NCBI GenBank assembly: GCA_028565635.1
Contig: JAOXYB010057567.1
Coordinates: 1-10,988 of the forward strand
Origin: Phoronis ovalis
Taxonomy: Eukaryota; Phoronida; Phoronidae
Direction: 5' to 3'
DNA length: 10,988 nt
Shown here piece by piece: positions 7,552 to 10,988 of this stretch. The notes under the pieces were generated by a model. That model saw only the letters and a program-made list of their open reading frames with translations. It was not told the DNA's origin and searched no databases. The stretch's first letter is position 1, and every line of letters starts with the position of its first letter. A program made the position numbers and the translations under genes.

Positions 7552-8690
7552 ATATAACCTGAATTATTTCAAATTGTACACCATACAAACATTTTGTTTA
7601 TATAGGATGTTTTCCACCAGGGAAAACTATTTTTTCACTGTGAGTGGATATTATGTTTCTAACGTCCCCCCTTATTGTTATCCAGTTATCAAAATAAAGG
7701 TCTTATTAATTACATTTAGTAAACTACACAATTCAAATGTCCAAATAATTTTAAGAATCGTGGCTCAAAACTGAGGATGTAACTCGAACACAACTACAGG
7801 ATATGATGTCAATTTTGATAAGTCCATCAAATTTACCACTTTCACTAGTTACTTGGTTAATACATTTTTCATTGCAAAATATCGTTGTTTAGCGAAAATA
7901 AGGGTACTAAATTATATAAGGAAAAATCAACGTTTAGGGGTTCATTTTAAAAATGTATAACTGTCATGTGCTACGCCTTTTTGTTGGTGTGCGGGGACCG
8001 GGAATTAAGTAAAAAAAATCATTTGCTTATTATTCTCTGCTGAAGCTTCCTTTTTAAGGTTATGACTCTCTTTAGAGTCACTGACCTCTAATCTTCAGTA
8101 GTTCCATATGAATTCCTAAATGCATGTCACGTTAGTTCGTGAAATTTCGACTTTTTTAACTCGCTTAAAAGATTCATTGAATAGTTATACAAATATAAAT
8201 ATAAGTGTCATTTCAAAGTTTTTTGTAGAAATAATAACGATTTAACACGATCGATCATGTCAGTGAAACTATGTTGGATCGTCACCAAAGCCCACGATTC
8301 CGTCCGTGTGTTTATATTACGCCTTGTTGTATTTGCATGATACAGAAATCATTACAATCATTGTTTCAAATTTCGTGTTCCGTATATTACAGGGTTTCTA
8401 GCAACCACCGACTATCACACAGATGCATCGCTATCTTTAAATTGTCTGATTCCTAGAAAAGCATTTAGTGCTGGAAGTTACCTGATTTTTTCCGACATCT
8501 TGAAGAATCACAACAACTCACTATTCTAATCATCAGAAACATTCTTCAGTTCTGTAGGCAATGCATAAAAATTATGTTCAGCATATTTATTGTTACACGA
8601 TATTTTGAATTTATACAATAATATCAATTTTGCCACTATCGTTATTTCTTTTCAATATACTCTTATATTTTGCATTTTTAATTGTTTCAG
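7552..8690. other. No recognised gene
   Basis: Open frames at 7574-7774 and 8271-8456 have no domain pattern and start weakly. An acceptor-like ATATTACAG ends near 8391 and an ATG at 8257 gives a 26-codon frame, but neither fits a splice chain. This may be intronic or intergenic DNA upstream of the EGF locus. Confidence 0.4.
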
Positions 8691-8734
8691 GAATCATGTG
8701 CCCAGTAATGCCGTCCTTGTTATCTTTTGGCAAG
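8691..8734 (+). CDS. Possible short exon upstream of the cysteine-rich exon
   Basis: The stretch is flanked by a good acceptor (TTTTTAATTGTTTCAG, ending 8690) and the donor CAAG|GTAAAT. In the frame N-H-V-P-S-N-A-V-L-V-I-F-W-Q it leaves at phase 1, which fits the next candidate exon through a GAC (Asp) codon. The intron between them would be only 59 nt. There is no domain evidence for this piece. Confidence 0.25.
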
Positions 8735-8793
8735 GTAAATCCAGTCGACATCCCGTTTACCGGTTCATGCATCTGCTTCATATTATTTTGCAG

Positions 8794-8903
8794 ACAACAC
8801 ATGCGCCATTGGACAAACCAAAACTATTTGTCAACCAACTTCTAAATGGTCACCAGCCTCTTTTATGTGTGTTTGCACAACGACAGCGATGGCATACCTC
8901 AAG
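8794..8903 (+). CDS. Candidate cysteine-rich (EGF-like) exon
   Basis: An acceptor ATTATTTTGCAG and a strong donor AAG|GTACGT flank a 110-nt frame reading (D)-N-T-C-A-I-G-Q-T-K-T-I-C-Q-P then S-P-A-S-F-M-C-V-C. The pattern C-x6-7-C-x-P...S-F-x-C-x-C is that of a short disulfide-rich extracellular module, EGF-like in its last three positions. It enters at phase 1 like the EGF exons downstream, but ends at phase 0 with this donor. A weak GTGCAT at 8908 would give phase 1. It could be an upstream module of the EGF gene. Another frame is also open through here, so the assignment is tentative. Confidence 0.35.
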
Positions 8904-9704
8904 GTACGTGCATACGTATTGTATGTGTAACTGTCCACGGTGTATCAGTTAACGATGAAGGTTTCATACTGGCGAAATGAACCAAGTAATCCCACAATTG
9001 AACGCCCGTATTTATAAATGATACGTAAGGAATTTTTGAAATGGCCGCTGATTTTATATTTCGTTATTAATTATCATTAGTCATCATGAAACAATAAACA
9101 AAAATATGGACTATAAGAATGTTTAATATTAGTTTCGTTTATTGTTTATAATTAATAGTCTGCAATAATTATTGTTTATCACGATTTGCATACATTTGTA
9201 AACATTTGCTAACTGTATAAATATAAATTATATAAATTACTTAAAATACAATTTTAATTTTGGACAGATGCATAATATTATATTATATCATATACCAACT
9301 GAAACGACTCATGCGTACATACCAGACCTGAGAAACCTTAACCTCAACACTCCACCTCTGATACAAAAGATGGCTGAGTTACATTTGTATGCAAAACACG
9401 CAAGATTTATTGACGTTTAATACGTTTCAGATTATTGTTTAGTATAATTTATGAGAATGAAATGTAACAAATGAATCTGATTTATGATTGTTTACATTAA
9501 TAATTTACATGTACAAGTACGCGTAAACAAATAATCAAGTTAATTATTTTCTACCTACGTGTCTGACAAGTATGCATTTTTCTTACATTTGATTTTTAAT
9601 TAATTTTTCATTGCATTCACTGCAAAAATGATGACATATATGAGCGACTGATTGATCCTCAACTTTTGTTCCAAATTATTGATCCATTATACATTATTCA
9701 TTGT
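8904..9704. other. Probable intron or spacer before the EGF array
   Basis: Very AT-rich, with no exon recognised. An 11-bp perfect inverted repeat lies at 9089-9099 and 9137-9147. TGTTTAT, a forkhead-type core, recurs near it on both strands, as expected often at this base composition. Confidence 0.45.
9089..9147. repeat. 11-bp perfect inverted repeat, AT-rich
   Basis: AAACAATAAAC (9089-9099) is the exact reverse complement of GTTTATTGTTT (9137-9147), with a 37-nt loop. No target duplication is visible, so I do not call it a transposon. Confidence 0.55.
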
Positions 9705-9774
9705 AGACATTTGCTGAACTTGCTGAGGACACTTTCTAATGCACGTTTAATTTCATATGTTCAAGTCAAAAGCT

Positions 9775-9800
9775 TGTATGTGCGTGCGTGTGTACGTGCG
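9775..9800. repeat. TG/CG-rich simple repeat in EGF intron
   Basis: Alternating purine-pyrimidine run of TGTG, TGCG and ACGTG. A shorter relative (about 10060-10076) occupies the same place before copy 2, supporting intron homology. Confidence 0.65.
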
Positions 9801-9842
9801 AAAACATACTAAGGAGTTCTTTAATATAACATTGATTTGCAG

Positions 9843-9888
9843 ATATTAACGAATGCGCGTTGAACACAGGTAGTTGCTCTAAAATGAG
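9843..9888 (+). pseudogene. EGF exon copy 1, truncated
   Basis: After the acceptor GATTTGCAG the exon reads D-I-N-E-C-A-L-N-T-G-S-C-S like the others. Similarity is then lost: the third cysteine and everything after it are missing, and TGA follows at 9896-9898. No donor is in place. It is a remnant of a calcium-binding EGF exon. Confidence 0.72.
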
Positions 9889-10125
9889 AGAATCCTGATA
9901 CAATCATCATAAATTTCTTAAGTGGTGTGTAATTGGCCTACCTTTCATAGGAATATTACTTAAATTGATAATTAACATTTACTAAACATTTGACGAACTT
10001 GAGGACATTTTTTAAAATACGTTACGTTTAAACTTGCAGTATGTTCGAATAAGAAGTTTATGTGTGTGTACGTGTGAAAACATACTAATCAGTAAGTAGT
10101 TATTGAATATAAAAATGTTTTGCAG

Positions 10126-10248
10126 ATGTTGACGAATGCGCATTGAACACAGATAGCTGCTCTCAAACATGTACAAATACAGAAGGAAGTTTTACCTGAG
10201 GGTGTAACTCGGGATATGAACTAGACGGGGATGGCATTACATGTAACG
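10126..10248 (+). pseudogene. EGF exon copy 2, full length with a TGA
   Basis: A 123-nt phase 1-1 exon with good splice sites (TTTTGCAG, GTAAGAG). It reads D-V-D-E-C-A-L-N-T-D-S-C-S-Q-T-C then G-S-F-T, but the fourth cysteine codon is TGA (10197-10199) where copies 3 and 4 have TGC. The remaining frame continues perfectly (G-C-N-S-G-Y-E-L-D). Because the exon length is a multiple of three, skipping it would keep the gene's frame. It may be a dead exon, a null allele or a sequencing error. Confidence 0.75.
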
Positions 10249-10453
10249 GTAAGAGAAACTCTATGACTAGAATAAGTAGTAGGTCATATGTTACATATGT
10301 TGCATTTCGTTGCAATTATAAGATAAGCTGCTTGCAGTTTGATAACGTATTTCCATTTTCTCTAAATTTGTATTAACATGCTCCAAAATTTGCGCTTTAG
10401 ACTTTTGAGAGAAAACATGGTATGTAGTGTTTGAATATAAAATCGTTTTGCAG

Positions 10454-10576
10454 ATGTTGATGAATGCGCATTCAACACGGATAGTTGCCCTCAAACATGT
10501 ACAAACACGGTTGGAGGTTTTATCTGCGGGTGTAACTCGGGATATGAACTAGACGGGGATGGCATTACATGTAACG
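10454..10576 (+). CDS. Calcium-binding EGF domain exon (copy 3, intact)
   Basis: One symmetric phase 1-1 exon of 123 nt encodes a complete 41-residue domain. D-V-D-E-C is the calcium-binding start. The six cysteines are in D-E-C, D-S-C, Q-T-C, F-I-C, G-C-N-S and I-T-C. C-T-N-T-V-G-G-F-I-C-G-C matches the Asx-hydroxylation pattern C-x-[DN]-x4-[FY]-x-C-x-C found in calcium-binding EGF domains. Such domains form rod-like calcium-stiffened tandems in fibrillin, Notch and matrix proteins. The acceptor is TCGTTTTGCAG and the donor GTAAGAG. The parent protein is not identifiable, because the rest of the gene lies outside or was not recognised. Confidence 0.85.
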
Positions 10577-10753
10577 GTAAGAGAAACTCTATGACTGGAA
10601 TAAGTAGTAGGGCATACGTTACATATGTTGCATTTCGTTGCAATTATAAGATAAGCTGCTTGCAGCTTTATAATGTATTTTTATTTTCTCTAAATGTGTA
10701 TTAACATGCTCCAAAATGTGTATGTAGTTTTTGAATATAAAATCGTTTTGCAG

Positions 10754-10864
10754 ATGTTGATGAATGCGCATTCAACACGGATAGTTGCCCTCAAACATGT
10801 ACAAATACAGTTGGAGGTTTTATCTGCGGATATGAACTAGACACAAATGGTTTAACGTGTCACG
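10754..10864 (+). CDS. Calcium-binding EGF exon (copy 4) lacking the fifth cysteine
   Basis: The splice sites match copy 3 and the first half is almost identical, but the exon is 111 nt. A 12-nt in-frame deletion turns F-I-C-G-C-N-S-G-Y-E into F-I-C-G-Y-E, removing the fifth of six cysteines and breaking the hydroxylation pattern. The deletion ends lie at a CGG/CGGG repeat, as expected from slippage. The frame stays open and ends G-L-T-C-H, phase 1, into GTAAGAG. Unpaired cysteine would probably misfold the domain, unless a compensating partner exists. Confidence 0.78.
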
Positions 10865-10988
10865 GTAAGAGGAATCTTTCAAGTATTCAGTAGTTTCAAC
10901 CGATACGATTGCCATCTATCGATAAACAAGGCTGATGGGCTGATCGCCATCATCCAAAAGTAAGGCCTTAAAATATATTCTGTATAAT
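10865..10988 (+). other. Start of intron after EGF copy 4
   Basis: It begins GTAAGAGGAA like the other EGF introns, but diverges within about ten bases. The array symmetry therefore ends here, and the gene presumably continues beyond the window. GATGGGCTGATCGCCATC forms a short imperfect palindrome near 10933. Confidence 0.5.

Larger units (their letters stand above)
9705..10864 (+). repeat. Tandem array of EGF exon-plus-intron units
   Basis: Four EGF exon copies start at 9843, 10126, 10454 and 10754. The introns are duplicated along with them: the sequence before copy 1 (9705-9842) resembles that before copy 2 (about 9975-10125). The introns after copies 2 and 3 (10249-10453 and 10577-10753) are nearly identical apart from a 28-nt length difference. 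Two ages of duplication are therefore visible: an older one between copies 1 and 2 and recent ones giving copies 2, 3 and 4. Confidence 0.88.

Noticed and set aside
8611-8802. Minus-strand 63-codon open frame
   Set aside because: It opposes the candidate exons at 8691-8903, which have splice sites and a cysteine pattern; the minus frame has neither.
9089-9147. Second MITE
   Set aside because: The inverted repeat is only 11 bp of AT-rich sequence and lacks target-site duplications.
10291-10494. Minus-strand 67-codon open frame over the EGF array
   Set aside because: It covers a duplicated intron and part of EGF copy 3 on the opposite strand and is a shadow of it.

Overview
This is eukaryotic nuclear DNA from an animal. 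It is AT-rich, and its coding sequence lies in short exons bounded by GT/AG splice sites. Those exons encode secreted or extracellular modules: a laminin-G-like jellyroll, a PAN/apple domain and calcium-binding EGF domains. This style of small, repeatedly duplicated extracellular genes in AT-rich DNA fits a marine invertebrate. A bivalve or other lophotrochozoan is my guess, but nothing in the window fixes the species. No bacterial operon, rRNA, tRNA, CRISPR array or viral gene was recognised, and all recognisable genes are on the + strand.

Layout: (1) 1-731 is mostly featureless, with one candidate cysteine-rich module exon (305-381) whose length is one base off the expected frame. (2) About 776-2362 is a three-exon gene for a small secreted LamG/ConA-like protein. 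It has clean splice sites, matching phases and a stop at 2360-2362. Its signal-peptide-like leader is open, but the nearest ATG (776) is one base out of frame. (3) 2363-5064 is 2.7 kb with no recognisable gene. (4) 5065-5525 is the terminal exon of a PAN/apple-domain protein, carrying a recent 113-bp tandem triplication that is not a multiple of three. (5) 5526-7290 is non-coding, with a 27-bp tandem duplication and an exact DR1 nuclear-receptor-type motif. (6) 7296-7352 is a weak candidate first coding exon. It is followed by a 137-bp Tc1/mariner-type MITE hairpin with TA target duplications (7411-7551). (7) 8691-8903 holds two possible short exons, the second cysteine-rich. (8) 9705-10864 is a tandem array of EGF exon-plus-intron units: four copies, three of them visibly damaged (truncated; TGC-to-TGA nonsense; 12-bp in-frame loss of the fifth cysteine).

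The three recognisable loci are separate extracellular proteins, and nothing shows that they act in one pathway. The shared theme is small-scale tandem duplication of exon units followed by decay. The most interesting parts are the PAN-exon triplication, whose first copy has acquired a perfect GTAAGT donor that would trim it to an in-frame 54-nt cassette, and the recently duplicated, partly broken EGF cassettes.
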